Of a stretch of 64,000 nucleotides of DNA, positions 27,401 to 34,248 are shown in pieces. This stretch comes from Odontocerum albicorne (lineage: Eukaryota; Arthropoda; Insecta; Trichoptera; Odontoceridae). Under the pieces are notes generated by a model, which had not been told where the DNA came from, ran no database searches, and worked only from the letters and a program-made list of their open reading frames with translations. Position 1 is the stretch's first letter, and each line of letters starts with the position of its first letter. A program made the translations under genes and the position numbers. The stretch lies in the NCBI GenBank assembly GCA_949825065.1, contig OX463854.1:17051226-17115225 (forward strand). The letters are read 5' to 3'.

Positions 27401-29106
27401 TTTGCAGTGACAAAGTGAGACAAAATTTGAAAATCAATAATAATTTTAAAATTTGAGACAGAGATTCAATGTTACGGTTAGCCTAGAAATATCATAATAA
27501 TGAGTGAAAATTTCTAAGTCAACATCCAGTCACATTGCTAATTAGCACCCATGACGAGTAAACGTTCATGACTGTTATACTAAATACTAGGCAGGATTGA
27601 GTGAAGTGTTAACAAGAACGAAATTTTGAATTCTTCATGAATTGTATTATAAAAATATTGCCATTGCTCAACACCATAGTGATTCTTAATTTGTCTCCCA
27701 AATGTCTCATTCTCATTATATCAAGTCTCAATTATTTTGACCTTATAATGGCGTAGGATAATACATCCCATGGGGATAGATGATAGAACTCTGAGGCAGT
27801 TTATAAAAGTCAATCTCTTCAGTAAGCCGTATACAATTCATTACAATAATTTAATAATGATGATCTCCGTAGTCTAATGGTAACATTCTTGAAATCCACC
27901 CAGGGTTTTGGGCTCTATTCCCAATACTAAAAAAAAGGGGGTGCCAATCTGGTAAAAGAGTTCCTCTGGTGAAATTACTCGCACGCGCCAAATCGCGAAT
28001 TCTGCCCCCACTCCAGACATTCTAAACCTAAAGTCACGATTACCGGGGACGAATACAATATTGTCTCCTGGCAAAGCTTTTCAATATGTCCAAAACACCA
28101 ATTCGGATATATTGAAGGGTACTATATGAAAAAAAATAGCTTAATAAGAATTTACCTCTTTAACTATTCTAACTAATTTTTAGCAAACCATACTTTTATT
28201 GCGAAAGTAGAATTTGTGATCTTTTCCAGGTGAAAAGAAATAGTTTCTAGGAATTTCGTTTTTTTTTTCTCTATTATCTATTAATATTTTTAACCTGATT
28301 TGACTTTTATACATTAAAAAAATTACAATGTTGGTACATTATTCAGGACATTCAAAAGGATAAGATGTAATGAACGGATTATTTTTTAAAATTTTTAAGG
28401 AAGATTGAATAGTAAAATGGTCAAAATTTCAACTAACTTTTCTGAAAAATGTTTTTTAAAGGTTATTGGAAATACATATATACATCACGCCATTTCCTTG
28501 TTGGGGTAGGCAAAGGACAGAGCGCCAAACTTTCATATTACGCCAAACTTCCTTTGCCTCCTCCACTTCCATACAGCTCTTTCTGTTTCTTTTACTCCTT
28601 ACCTTCCCTTCCTAAATTTCATTCACTTGATTTAACCATATTTTTCATGTTGTATATATCTTTTGAGTTGAATATTTTACAATTTTTTTCTTTATCCGTT
28701 ATATCTGTAAATTAAGTGTGTCAGATACTACAGAATACCACTGAAAAAATATATATTCAATTTGCTATCGAAACTTACACTGCAGATAATTCTAGTCAAA
28801 ATACTACTATTAAAATTTTTATTTAACTATGAAGTGCAATCATAAAAATAAAAAGATCATCAATAAAACATTGGAAATTCACATGAAACCATTGTTCAAC
28901 AGACTGTAAACAAATGCATTTATATTCAGGAAACAATATGGTGTATTTTAATTATGTGTATAAATTAAGAAAAACAGAATTGGGATTACCTTGGTCAATT
29001 CCGACGATGACACCCAGATGATGTCAACGAGTAAAAGTATAAAAAGCCCCAAAATAAGACGCTGAGTTTTGCTTAACATATCTTTTGTTTTTGTAACTTC
29101 ACTCAT
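3401..29106 (-). CDS. SLC35F5: SLC35F5-like solute carrier, complete ten-exon gene
   Basis: The ten minus-strand exons total 1404 bp and encode 467 residues. The family is the nucleotide-sugar/EamA-type transporter clan (about ten membrane helices). Human SLC35F5 has 523 residues and its substrate is not established, so the substrate here is unknown. Near-identical blocks to SLC35F5 include [15 protein letters not shown] (residues 24-38), [30 protein letters not shown] (in the loop), [49 protein letters not shown] and HYENWDPAM near the C-terminus. All exons are bounded by GT/AG and join in frame. The N-terminus is shorter than the human one. The ATG at 29106 directly precedes the first helix and is the best start. 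Coding exons are GC-richer than the TE-filled introns. Confidence 0.95.
3785..3866 (+). repeat. tRNA-like SINE head remnant (intron 9)
   Basis: The segment contains an A-box-like ATGGCCCAACGGTTAG and, about 40 bp on, a B-box-like GGTTTGATTCC. This is the RNA polymerase III promoter layout of a tRNA-derived SINE. There is no folded acceptor stem, so it is not a tRNA gene. Confidence 0.4.
4437..4594 (+). repeat. LINE 3'-tail remnant abutting the exon 9 donor
   Basis: Degenerate copy of the abundant LINE tail of this window. It retains the ATGGTTGGACCAATGAAT stretch (from VWLDQVN coding) and ends in a form of CTGCCTACCC...GGAAACGGCGTGATG. The match runs to within about 7 bp of the SLC35F5 exon 9 donor. 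Confidence 0.5.
4602..4859 (-). CDS. SLC35F5: SLC35F5 exon 9 (residues 358-444)
   Basis: Acceptor TTTTAG and donor GTGAGT. It is the longest exon (258 bp) and carries the last two or three helices: [20 protein letters not shown], then [20 protein letters not shown] and the conserved HYENWDPAM. It ends in a split Arg codon (AG|G). A LINE-tail remnant lies a few bases beyond the donor. Confidence 0.95.
4860..5616. other. SLC35F5 intron 8
   Basis: No coding or clear transposon structure seen. A patch with repeated AACAATGCGCCTAGTGCGTT-like words (about 5300-5420) and GCATTGAATGCGTTAG near 5587 suggests an old, unidentified repeat. Confidence 0.4.
5617..5776 (-). CDS. SLC35F5: SLC35F5 exon 8 (residues 305-358)
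   Basis: Acceptor TTCCAG and donor GTGAGT. It starts with the last two bases of the split Gly and ends with TG of a split Trp. It encodes [20 protein letters not shown], then [18 protein letters not shown], matching the NGLIGTVLSEFLWLWG motif of SLC35F5. Confidence 0.95.
5777..8194. other. SLC35F5 intron 7
   Basis: Mostly AT-rich sequence. A tRNA-like SINE head lies near 6528-6606 (GGCATGGTAGAGTGGATAATG, then CCAGTTCGAAACCC). Isolated pogo-like end sequences are seen near 5970-6030 (GTAATCGGCGATCTACTGTA) and 7840-7868. No intact element. Confidence 0.4.
8195..8351 (-). CDS. SLC35F5: SLC35F5 exon 7 (residues 253-305)
   Basis: Acceptor TTGTAG and donor GTTAGT. 52 codons plus the first base of a split Gly. 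It completes the IGGV|VLV helix, then a loop, the helix [20 protein letters not shown] and the family motif [13 protein letters not shown]. Confidence 0.95.
8400..8690 (+). pseudogene. LINE reverse transcriptase fragment
   Basis: The plus strand reads [20 protein letters not shown] near 8490-8550, carrying the FADD form of the reverse-transcriptase catalytic YxDD box, and continues [12 protein letters not shown] before a stop. It lies in SLC35F5 intron 6 and is truncated on both sides, so it is non-functional. Confidence 0.6.
9130..9310 (-). repeat. LINE 3'-tail copy
   Basis: On the minus strand this copy reads VWLDQ-like codons, a CMDVEE-like CATCCATACA segment, then the terminal CTACC...GAGAAA end. 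It is one of about a dozen tails of the same LINE family. It lies in intron 6. Confidence 0.55.
9430..9612 (-). CDS. SLC35F5: SLC35F5 exon 6 (residues 192-252)
   Basis: 61 codons, phase 0/0, acceptor TTCCAG and donor GTGAGT. It encodes [20 protein letters not shown], then the [17 protein letters not shown] helix and [19 protein letters not shown]. It aligns almost position for position with human SLC35F5, including the GDRxTLSKL motif of the first EamA-type repeat. Confidence 0.96.
9775..9930 (-). repeat. LINE 3'-tail copy interrupted by mariner
   Basis: It shares the CATACCATGTCCC...GGGTAGGCAGAGAACAGAGC end and the CTACATCCATATACC segment with the other copies. Its far side is cut by the mariner beginning at 9933. 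Confidence 0.55.
9933..10705 (+). mobile_element. Internally deleted mariner element
   Basis: 773 bp between TA dinucleotides. The left end CGAGGGCGGTCGGATAAGTA and the reverse complement of the right end, CGAGTTTGGTCCGATAAGTA, are terminal inverted repeats. It carries a broken transposase. It is an insertion in SLC35F5 intron 5, 8 bp from a second mariner. Confidence 0.9.
10111..10641 (+). pseudogene. mariner transposase remnant
   Basis: It begins [13 protein letters not shown], followed by in-frame stops. It then keeps the helix-turn-helix region ([20 protein letters not shown], then [17 protein letters not shown]) up to [10 protein letters not shown]. The whole catalytic DDE core is deleted. 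The last 45 codons are present in another frame ([20 protein letters not shown] to GDYVEK-stop). Not functional. Confidence 0.88.
10714..12044 (-). mobile_element. Near full-length mariner element
   Basis: 1331 bp, flanked by TA at 10712-10713 and 12045-12046. The left TIR CGAGGCATATCTAGAAAGTA matches the right TIR reverse complement CGAGGCGTATCCAGAAAGTA. It contains an almost complete transposase frame on the minus strand, so it is among the youngest insertions here. It lies in SLC35F5 intron 5. Confidence 0.95.
10813..11876 (-). pseudogene. mariner (DD34D) transposase with late frameshift
   Basis: Cut-and-paste transposase. The N-terminal paired helix-turn-helix region (residues about 1-125) includes [15 protein letters not shown] and ends [15 protein letters not shown]. 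The catalytic core has GDETW (first Asp), then [11 protein letters not shown], where the second catalytic Asp is Glu, then [13 protein letters not shown] with the third Asp. There are 34 residues between the second and third positions, the mariner spacing. Near 10870-10874 a one-base indel in an A-run shifts the frame. The expected ending ([16 protein letters not shown], TAG at 10813-10815) is in the other frame, while the open frame runs on to 10767. Glu at the second site probably abolishes activity. Confidence 0.9.
12335..12383. repeat. Perfect 18-bp hairpin
   Basis: AAGTAATTAGGAGAAAAT at 12335-12352 is an exact inverted copy of 12366-12383, with a 13-base loop. It lies between a mariner and SLC35F5 exon 5. 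It could be a MITE relic; no flanking target duplication is evident. Confidence 0.7.
12464..12616 (-). CDS. SLC35F5: SLC35F5 exon 5 (residues 141-191)
   Basis: 51 codons, phase 0/0, acceptor TTCCAG and donor GTGAGT. It begins [20 protein letters not shown] and then has an unusually Ala/Arg-rich helix ([17 protein letters not shown]) before the start of helix 3 (VALCFCLL). It is markedly GC-rich against its introns. Human SLC35F5 has a less basic sequence at the same place. Confidence 0.94.
13412..13611 (-). repeat. tRNA-derived SINE, full-length type
   Basis: On the minus strand: tRNA-like head (CCTCCGTGGTCTAGTTGG, then a B-box near 13555), body with GATTCCAATC, and a tail ending AAGTGTAATACAATA. 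Same family as 45591, 57281 and 59129. It lies in SLC35F5 intron 4. Confidence 0.75.
13964..14071 (-). CDS. SLC35F5: SLC35F5 exon 4 (residues 105-140)
   Basis: 36 codons, phase 0/0, acceptor TTGCAG and donor GTAATC. It begins [15 protein letters not shown], matching the vertebrate YVPVKF loop region, and ends [10 protein letters not shown], matching SRVRFSNIMEIR in human SLC35F5. A GGGGGGG run in the sense strand encodes part of EGGE. Confidence 0.93.
14378..14960 (+). mobile_element. mariner remnant, internally deleted and 3'-truncated
   Basis: The left end ATCGATCAATAAGTCCTGGG matches the element at about 34538. The right side stops at ACTAAAACAACA-type sequence without the matching inverted repeat. 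It lies in SLC35F5 intron 3. Confidence 0.75.
14555..14914 (+). pseudogene. mariner transposase remnant
   Basis: It begins [23 protein letters not shown] sequence with an in-frame stop, then [20 protein letters not shown] and a GRPKEAV linker. The catalytic core is missing. The frame resumes at [20 protein letters not shown] and ends GDYVDE-stop at 14914. The same family is inverted at 34599-35671. Confidence 0.85.
15155..15240 (-). repeat. Dispersed repeat end with ATT microsatellite
   Basis: Read on the minus strand, a short TTATTATT-complement run precedes a block with GTAGCACCGTTTAGAGAGCA and GACTCTCCTCAAGGG. A diverged copy in the other orientation is at 61307-61385. Probably the 3' end of a retroelement family. 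Confidence 0.45.
15640..16010 (+). repeat. LINE 3' tail (C-terminal coding segment)
   Basis: The best preserved copy reads [20 protein letters not shown], then [20 protein letters not shown] and [15 protein letters not shown], and ends with GGGAAACGGCGTGATGG. This is the extreme C-terminus and 3' end of a non-LTR retrotransposon protein (WFGHxERM...GRPRKxWxDQV family). It has in-frame stops and is 5'-truncated. Confidence 0.7.
16526..17584 (+). mobile_element. Internally deleted piggyBac element
   Basis: TTAA lies at 16522-16525 and 17585-17588. Directed inwards, the left end CCCGTTGACAACCAAGCC and the right end reverse complement CGCTTTGACAACCGC are inverted repeats. It carries the two ends of a piggyBac transposase with the catalytic middle missing. 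It lies in SLC35F5 intron 3. Confidence 0.88.
16756..17257 (+). pseudogene. piggyBac transposase, N- and C-terminal pieces
   Basis: The first frame reads [20 protein letters not shown] and an acidic stretch [19 protein letters not shown], the usual acidic N-terminus. In the next frame the C-terminal part continues [33 protein letters not shown] and a cysteine-rich end ([20 protein letters not shown], then CFIDFHC), stop at 17257. The DDD catalytic domain between them has been deleted, so it cannot transpose itself. Confidence 0.88.
17600..17730 (+). repeat. Possible tRNA-like SINE head
   Basis: GGTCTCAGGGAATGGCG resembles an A box, and GGTTGGGTTCCGAGATCC resembles a B box about 70 bases later. 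No other SINE body is seen, so this is tentative. Confidence 0.25.
18070..18245 (+). repeat. LINE 3'-tail copy
   Basis: Contains GTATGGTTGGACCAAGAATA (VWLDQ region), AGGTAAGGAGTAAAAGAAAC and the GGAAATGGCACGATGG end shared by the family. In SLC35F5 intron 3. Confidence 0.6.
18912..18968 (-). CDS. SLC35F5: SLC35F5 exon 3 (residues 86-104)
   Basis: A small 19-codon phase 0/0 exon encoding [19 protein letters not shown]. It is flanked by acceptor TTTCAG and donor GTAAGT. It forms part of the acidic cytosolic loop between helices 2 and 3, which is variable in this family. The in-frame fit and splice sites support it. Confidence 0.88.
19803..20210 (+). pseudogene. DDE transposase C-terminal fragment (Tc/mariner-like)
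   Basis: From about 19908 an open stretch reads [20 protein letters not shown], then [20 protein letters not shown] and LTPMDFF, with the two Asp-bearing motifs of a DDE_3-type transposase. It then continues [14 protein letters not shown], a stop, and [16 protein letters not shown] start-like GGTGTCCCTAAAAATGTATA lies at 19804 and may be the element end. No second end is recognised. In SLC35F5 intron 2. Confidence 0.7.
20861..21600 (-). mobile_element. Non-autonomous hAT element with perfect 8-bp target duplication
   Basis: GTTTATAC flanks both sides exactly (20853-20860 and 21601-21608). The left end CAGGGGTGGGCATACATGAG and right end reverse complement CAGACGTGGGCAAATGCGGC are hAT-type inverted repeats. 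740 bp long. It holds an N-terminal fragment of its transposase on the minus strand. Confidence 0.93.
21120..21460 (-). pseudogene. hAT transposase N-terminal fragment
   Basis: The minus strand reads [26 protein letters not shown], a stop, then [34 protein letters not shown] and [13 protein letters not shown]. The ASF(L/M)(I/V)A...GRxxxPxxDGEFIK pattern is typical of hAT proteins related to SCAND3/ZBED-type transposases. It breaks off before the catalytic domain. Confidence 0.7.
21655..21950 (-). repeat. LINE 3'-tail copy
   Basis: It begins at the end signature CTGTTGGGGTAGACAGAGAG (reverse of the family 3' end) and extends upstream through the VWLDQ-like and R(A/M)-H-E-W-F-G coding blocks (CTACGTGCCCGAACCATCTC). 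It lies in intron 2, directly after the hAT. Confidence 0.6.
22668..23616 (-). mobile_element. piggyBac element nested in the Tc1 remnant
   Basis: TTAA lies at 22664-22667 and 23617-23620. The left end CACATTGTTGTCGGGCGG and right reverse complement CACATTGTTTGCGGGAAACG are inverted repeats. Removing the element with one TTAA restores the Tc1 reading block. About 949 bp. Confidence 0.88.
22936..23157 (-). pseudogene. piggyBac transposase acidic N-terminus
   Basis: It begins [20 protein letters not shown] and continues through an acidic stretch to ARPRTFFRR before degenerate sequence. The position inside piggyBac ends and the acidic Ser/Asp-rich composition fit the N-terminus of a piggyBac transposase. 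No catalytic domain is left. Confidence 0.5.
23735..23975 (+). repeat. LINE C-terminal remnants
   Basis: [20 protein letters not shown] is an R-x-x-RW-D-x-(V/I) block typical of non-LTR retrotransposon C-termini. It is followed by the ALEAVWM and CTGTGCCTACCCCAACTAAG tail. Degraded. Confidence 0.5.
24424..24561 (-). CDS. SLC35F5: SLC35F5 exon 2 (residues 40-85)
   Basis: It starts after acceptor TTACAG and ends before donor GTAAGT. It is 46 codons with both boundaries in phase 0. It carries the family-typical [20 protein letters not shown] segment and the second membrane helix, ending in a [14 protein letters not shown] loop. Confidence 0.95.
24693..24878 (+). repeat. Two-copy tandem duplication, 110-bp offset
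   Basis: The block TGTGGACATTTTCAGTTGCT through TGTTATAT at 24693-24770 recurs at 24803-24880 with a handful of changes. The duplicated part covers about 76 bp. In SLC35F5 intron 1, just upstream (in gene sense) of exon 2. Confidence 0.75.
25455..25690 (-). repeat. LINE C-terminal fragment
   Basis: The minus strand reads [22 protein letters not shown] and later [16 protein letters not shown]. These correspond to the segment just before the WFGHVERM block of the LINE tail, so this copy extends further 5' than most. In-frame but truncated. Confidence 0.55.
25975..26180 (-). repeat. LINE 3'-tail copy (left arm of an inverted pair)
   Basis: TCTCTATTGGGGTTGCCAGA is the reversed family end, followed by the CATCCATACACCTTATCA and GATCCAACCATACTTTCC blocks. 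It faces a plus-strand copy starting at about 26195. Confidence 0.55.
26195..26365 (+). repeat. LINE 3'-tail copy (right arm of an inverted pair)
   Basis: Reads [20 protein letters not shown], then [17 protein letters not shown], the WFGHxERM block. It breaks off after VWLN. It is head-to-head with the minus-strand copy to its left. Confidence 0.65.
26366..28484. other. SLC35F5 intron 1, largely unassigned
   Basis: A retroelement fragment on the minus strand at about 26850-27030 reads [24 protein letters not shown] sequence (LINE C-terminus). A degenerate SINE head lies at 27864-27930 (GATCTCCGTAGTCTAATGGT). Near 27940-28115 is a block with CAATATTGTCTCC and TTCGGATATATTGAAGG that partly recurs at 35885-36050. 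Nothing else recognised. Confidence 0.4.
28485..28640 (-). repeat. LINE 3'-tail copy
   Basis: CTTGTTGGGGTAGGCAAAGG (reversed end), CCACTTCCATACAGCTC and CACTTGATTTAACCATA blocks identify it as the same LINE family. In intron 1. Confidence 0.6.
28641..28989. other. SLC35F5 intron 1, left of exon 1
   Basis: AT-rich, with no recognisable coding or repeat structure. Confidence 0.4.
28990..29106 (-). CDS. SLC35F5: SLC35F5 exon 1 (residues 1-39, start codon)
   Basis: It reads [20 protein letters not shown] and continues to SSSELTK, followed by donor GTAATC. It contains the first membrane helix (about residues 16-33). The exon ends in phase 0. The ATG follows an AT-rich leader with no obvious in-frame upstream alternative. 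Confidence 0.92.
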
Positions 29107-31035
29107 CACTAATTTAGTAAACAAATCGTAAATTAGGCAACATTAACGCCTAAAATCTCGCTGCGTTCTTCCAACCATTTTCTCTGATATTAAATTTCGG
29201 AATAATATTGTCAAACAAAACATAATGTCAACTACATTTGAAAATTTTATGGGCTTATTTGTTTAAGTTATCAATCATGCAGATTATATAGTATGTCGAA
29301 CGCGTTTACGACAATTAAACCTTTACAATAATTAGAACCATTTTTATACGTCTTCACTTTTATTTTTTCACGATGTCAAAGAAAATAAATAAATTTAAAA
29401 TTACTGCGTTGAGTCACGTCAATAAAAAAACGTCATTGCGCCGCGAACACAAGTGTCAAAAACTATTGGTCGCCATGTTTCGTATGTTCGTAAAATGCAT
29501 TGTTCGAAACAAAACACAATCCCTATCGTGCAGGTGTCATTTTTATGTGTTTGAACATTATAATGAAAACATGGATGATTTCGGCTGAATCTTTCGAATT
29601 TGAAATTCAATTAGTAGCATCTTAAAAATGGATTCAACATTTTTTATATTCGCTCGTTAATTAAAAAGAGTATGAAAAAAAAAGTTTTAAAAATATTTTG
29701 TGCTATACACAAAAAAGTAAAACAATATGTATAAGATTTTTAAATTTTCACAATCAAGAGAATTAGTTTATCTTTTATTTTTTAATGCGAGCATAATATT
29801 GAAATATGTATTGGATATAATTAATAGTTTAATATTGAAAACCACTTAACTAGTTTTGACGTTTTACACTACCGCATTTGTTTCGACGCAGTATTTTTAC
29901 TATTAATAAAATATATTTCTTAGTACACGGGTTGTCCTAAAGAAATAAATGAAAGTTAAATAAATACAATAATTGTTTTAATATAAAAAAGTGGTTGAAC
30001 TGCCTTAAAAATACGAAAACCTATAAATTTCACTATTATTCTCATCTCACCAGTTGCCAGATACATGTTTAATATTAATAAGTTTAGAGCGGCATAATGG
30101 ATCTAAATATATAACCAGATCAGAATTTTAGCGGTAAAAATCAATTTGGATATATTTAAAATATTTTTTAAACTGCTCCTCACGTGCGGAATGATTCATA
30201 AGCGTGCTGTGGGCAACAATTGTACATTTTGTGCCTAGATTGATTCGAAATATTTAATAACCGTAGTTACATTCGTTATTTGCTCACGAATAATTAAAAT
30301 ATAAATACAAATATGTATATATACTTGTAATTACATTCAAAATCAATGTTAATCTTATTTATTTTAATAATGAGCATACAACTTTCCCATGATCTGAATT
30401 AAATTTGTCATAAAATACTTAGTCGCTATTATTTCTATATTCCTTCACGACTTAGTCGGTATTATTTTTCTAGTCCTTCACGGGTTAGTCTTTTCTAGTC
30501 CTTCACGGCTTTCTAGTCCTTCACGGCCTAGTCTTAGTCTTCTTCTAACATTTATGTTGTAGTCAAAAAATAAAACAATTTTCTGGTCCTGCTATTTTTG
30601 TATATTGAGAGAAAATACTAATAACCCCAAGAATAATTCATATAAAATATTAAGTCGGAATAAAAATAATACATAATAGAATATTAAAATAAAAAAAAAG
30701 AGTATTTTTTGTGTTGTCGTGATATCTGAAATTTAAATTTAATGTAAATACTGGGTACCATACTTTGTTTTGTTCTTTCATCATTATACGTTATTGAATC
30801 TTGGCAGGTTAAAATTTTCTAAACTGTAAAAGTATCGAAAAATCATATTTCATTAGGTAGCTACCACTATTATTTAACAGTTTTCACGAAAAGTGTGTAC
30901 AGTGTTGAACTTTGAAACAGCCTATGTTTTGACCGAGTTTCCAAGGAAACGTTCGGATTGTAAGAACATAGTCCAAATATTTATTTGATTATTGTATTTG
31001 ACGTGTGTTACAAAATTTTAAAATTTCGTTGGAAA
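29107..31035. promoter_or_regulatory. Divergent intergenic region between SLC35F5 and BBS4
   Basis: The SLC35F5 ATG (minus) and the proposed BBS4 ATG (plus) lie about 1.9 kb apart, so both promoters and 5' UTRs should be here. No clear TATA or X-box is identifiable by eye. An open frame at 29373-29588 resembles no family and is not called. A small tandem cluster of TAGTCCTTCACGG lies at 30440-30535. Confidence 0.45.
30440..30535 (+). repeat. Short tandem TAGTCCTTCACGG cluster
   Basis: Four or five imperfect copies of CTAGTCCTTCACGG with variable spacers occur within about 100 bp. It lies 0.5 kb upstream of the proposed BBS4 start. Confidence 0.7.
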
Positions 31036-31114
31036 ATGGCTTCTAGCCAAATTCATAATTCTATTAGTAATGGAATACATTTTACAGAATCCCGAAGATC
31101 TTCAGGAAATAAAG
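31036..31114 (+). CDS. BBS4: BBS4 exon 1 (probable start exon)
   Basis: It starts ATG at 31036 and reads MASSQIHNSISNGIHFTESR, then RSSGNK, ending in a split codon G|gt (donor GTGTAA at 31115). The BBS4 N-terminus is poorly conserved and Ser-rich. Support is the phase-1 fit to the next exon and position. A different first exon further left is possible. Confidence 0.55.
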
Positions 31115-31384
31115 GTGTAACATTTTTTATGAAATTATTTTCTTATACAAATTTATTTAATGGATTGGCCCACGTATTCTGTTAAACATTGTAACGTTTT
31201 ATATAACAACTTAATTAAAAAAACTTCTGCTCTGCATTATTCCTTGCAATAACAGTTGAAGGATCTCATATTTTTCTCCTCGCATTACATGTCTATGATA
31301 CATTATATCACATTTTAACCATTTGAATGATTTTATATTTTATCAAGCACATTAAAATCTTTACAATTGTCTGGATTTTCGGAA

Positions 31385-31445
31385 GAGATTACCACTTGCC
31401 AATTAACTCACGTGGTTGTAATAAATTGATTCCACTGTGTATTAA
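31385..31445 (+). repeat. SINE tail fragment
   Basis: GGAAGAGATTACCACTTGCC and the following CACGTGGTTGTAATAAATTG resemble the conserved SINE tail. Head and body are missing. In the BBS4 first intron. Confidence 0.3.
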
Positions 31446-31489
31446 AAGGAATAAATGAATGAAATGAATAATATAATCTAACACTTTTC

Positions 31490-31870
31490 ATCCCGTCAGT
31501 AGTACAATGCTGCTGTAAAACACCTTCATCTATTTCGGACTACAGCCCTACATTCCACGTCTTCCCACGTTAGACAAATACTGCGAATCTCATCATACGA
31601 GTAACATGGGTGTGTAGTGTAAGATGGGCGTCCGATTAATCCAGTCCGCTGTGGGCGATAAAACAACGCAGCTCTTACCCAGCTACTAAACGACATTTTC
31701 AATATGTGGCCTAATCACCTCCGGCGTTTTCATCTTTATTGTGGGCATATAGGCTGCTGCTGCATTCGAATAAGTTATACGAACATGTGACAAATAGGAC
31801 ACACCGTCTCATTTGTCACATGATCGTACCGTTTGATACATCTTTCTCTTAAGGAATCTGTTTCAAAATT
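31490..31870 (-). repeat. LINE C-terminal remnant (second LINE family)
   Basis: The minus strand contains DHVTNETVCPICHM, then WLGHILKMSFSSWVRAALF and a WEDVECRAVVRNR-like end. The same words occur at 38150-38850 (plus), where a SINE interrupts them. In BBS4 intron 1. Confidence 0.5.
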
Positions 31871-32512
31871 AAAGACTTACTTTTGGTTATTGGTATCGTG
31901 TATCATATATAATGTAAGCAGGATGCAGGAGCCATACAACTCAATTTTTATATAAATGGGGTGTCCTTATCAGGGCATGAGTCGCTACACATAAGTTCCG
32001 TTTTTCCGCATTTATACGCATGCTAAGACGGAGAGATTATAATATGTCACACGTTCTAAATCATTTACAGATGCTCTTAATAAGGCGACATCATCTGCGT
32101 GTTTATGGTCGACCATTTTCTCCACAGCCCCACCAGTTGCCACTCTTTGTGGCATTAAGATACCCTCATGCCTTCCATGGACTCTCTAAGCACAAATTCA
32201 TAAGGTTTATAAAAATTAAACTCGTGTAATTATCCTGAAGCATTAGGATGGATTGCTTGAGCTTTGTTTATAGCTATAGCTTTAGGAAGTTCTCTGTAAG
32301 CAAGGAGTATCTCCCACTGAGGGTCTGTAGGGGTTGTGATGAAAAATGTGTTTTTATTAAAGAGTGAAATCATGAAAGACAGTTAATTTATTATTATTAT
32401 CTTATACACTTTCTTCACTGTTTCGTGGCATGACCAATATTTTACTTTATTGGTAAGCTTGAAACGTGTAGGCGTTTTTGATAATAGCTCCCACTTACTG
32501 GAAATGTTTCAG

Positions 32513-32658
32513 AAACTACGTGGTTGCCACCGATGGAGAGTCAGAATTGGTTAATGCATGTATATTATACACGAGGAGAGTTGGGAAAAGCAAGAACGCT
32601 GATCACTCAAGAATTGGAGAGGAGTCGAGGAAGAAATGAATTCTCACATTATTTACTG
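32513..32658 (+). CDS. BBS4: BBS4 exon 2 (first TPR region)
   Basis: Acceptor TTTCAG at 32507-32512 and donor GTAAGT from 32659. The 48 codons read TTWLPPMESQNWLMHVYYTR, GELGKARTLITQEL and RNEFSHYLL. Human BBS4 has EKQNWLIHLHYIRKDYEA here, and the match covers most of the exon. BBS4 is a TPR subunit of the BBSome, which carries membrane proteins to and from cilia, so in an insect it acts in ciliated sensory neurons or sperm. The remaining TPR exons were not found downstream, so the gene is partial here. Confidence 0.82.
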
Positions 32659-34245
32659 GTAAGTTCTTTCATTTTATACAATACAAATTTTCCGTTATTA
32701 CAAAAATATATGGAAAAGAAAGCAATCTCGTTTTCGGTAAAACTGCATTATTAAATTGTTGAGTTATTTTTACATGGAAGATTTTTGACAGAATTTTACG
32801 AATCTGTCTATTTGATGCAATAAAGGTGATAAAACTACTATAAATAAAATATTTACACAGTTTGTTTTAACTGATGCCAGATTCAATTCAATAAATGTAT
32901 AATTTTGCACAAGAAAATCAACATAAAAAAAAGTTTTGCCAAGGTTTAAACGGAGATACGAGAAATTTTTATTTCTTAGGATATTTTAGATTTTTTAGGT
33001 ATAGCCGATATCGCCTTTATCGACAGCCCTGAATACGTGTGTGTGTTGATTACATACTTGCACTTTCTTGCCGCTTAGCGTCGTTAAAATTTTGGTCGTT
33101 CGTGGCTTTGCGAAGTTTCCAGTCTTTATTTATATAGCTTTTGCTATTATCAATTGGACGTAATTACGTAAAAATTACCCAATCATTTCACCTGTTCTGG
33201 GATAATTGAGGAAATATCTGGTCATGTAGTATGGGCTTGCACAGAACAATTTTTAACGGAATTTAACCATGATATGTACTCATTTATACCTGATACTCGT
33301 AATTTGTATAAACATGAGTAGTTAACGTTTTTTTTTTTTAATATTTTAAATAAATCAAACAATGGTTTTTTTGGATGGGTCTTTTTTGTAAACATACGTC
33401 CAATCATCATTTGTGGAAATACGAGTATATATATATTAGATTTCTCTCGTAATTTAACGTTTTACTCGTCATTTTTGACTTAATGTATTTCTAAGATATT
33501 CTTTTAAGTTTTTGGGAGGTAGAATTTATAATATGGAATATTGGTTACATGGTTTTATCGTTTTTGAGAAAACAGCAAAAAAACATTAAATTGGTTTACT
33601 TAGAAATACTTATGTTCGTTATTTTAGCGTTTTAATCGTTTAGCTTGAAAAGTATATTTTTATTAACAATTCTAAGAAACCATTATTTTTGGGCTGTAAC
33701 TTTACCTCAAAAAAGACGGTTTCAAAAATACCCCTGCAACGCATTCGGCAGAATATTTATATAAAACTTAGGAAGATGATACATTTTTACACAGTTGTTA
33801 ATGGCGTGGAATGTTTCCCATCAAATTTCACCTTTTTCATTTCAAGTAAACAAAAGGTGAAAAATGTTAAAAATAATTTTTAGGGAGATCATTAAAGTTC
33901 AAAAGAATAAACGGTGTTGGAGAAAATAAAAGTGAGGATTGTTGAAAATATTATAAAGATAAATTTTTTTCTCCGTGGTCATAAACTGCCATTGTTAAAG
34001 TATTTTTCTTCTAATACAAGTACCTACAACTCTTACCTTATCTCGATTGTTACCATAAGTAAATATTTGGGTTATGAAATCTTTTTTTTTTATAATAGGC
34101 AATCCACTTAAACTAGGACGATTTGTGCCACCAAATTAAAATCATTATGCAATTATATTGAGTCAATATAATAAAACTAATTTAATAAAAAAATGACAAT
34201 TCTAGATAATTTAAAGTTTCAACTGATTAAGCTTAAAAGAATAAC
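32659..34245. other. BBS4 intron 2, unassigned
   Basis: AT-rich sequence without recognised exons or element ends. Third-exon candidates for BBS4 (expected to continue the TPR with a short hydrophobic helix) were looked for and not found. Confidence 0.4.
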
Positions 34246-34248
34246 AAT

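Noticed and set aside
29373..29588. Plus-strand frame MSKKINKFKITALSHVNKKT and on
   Set aside because: Basic, low-complexity composition, no homology recognised and no splice context.
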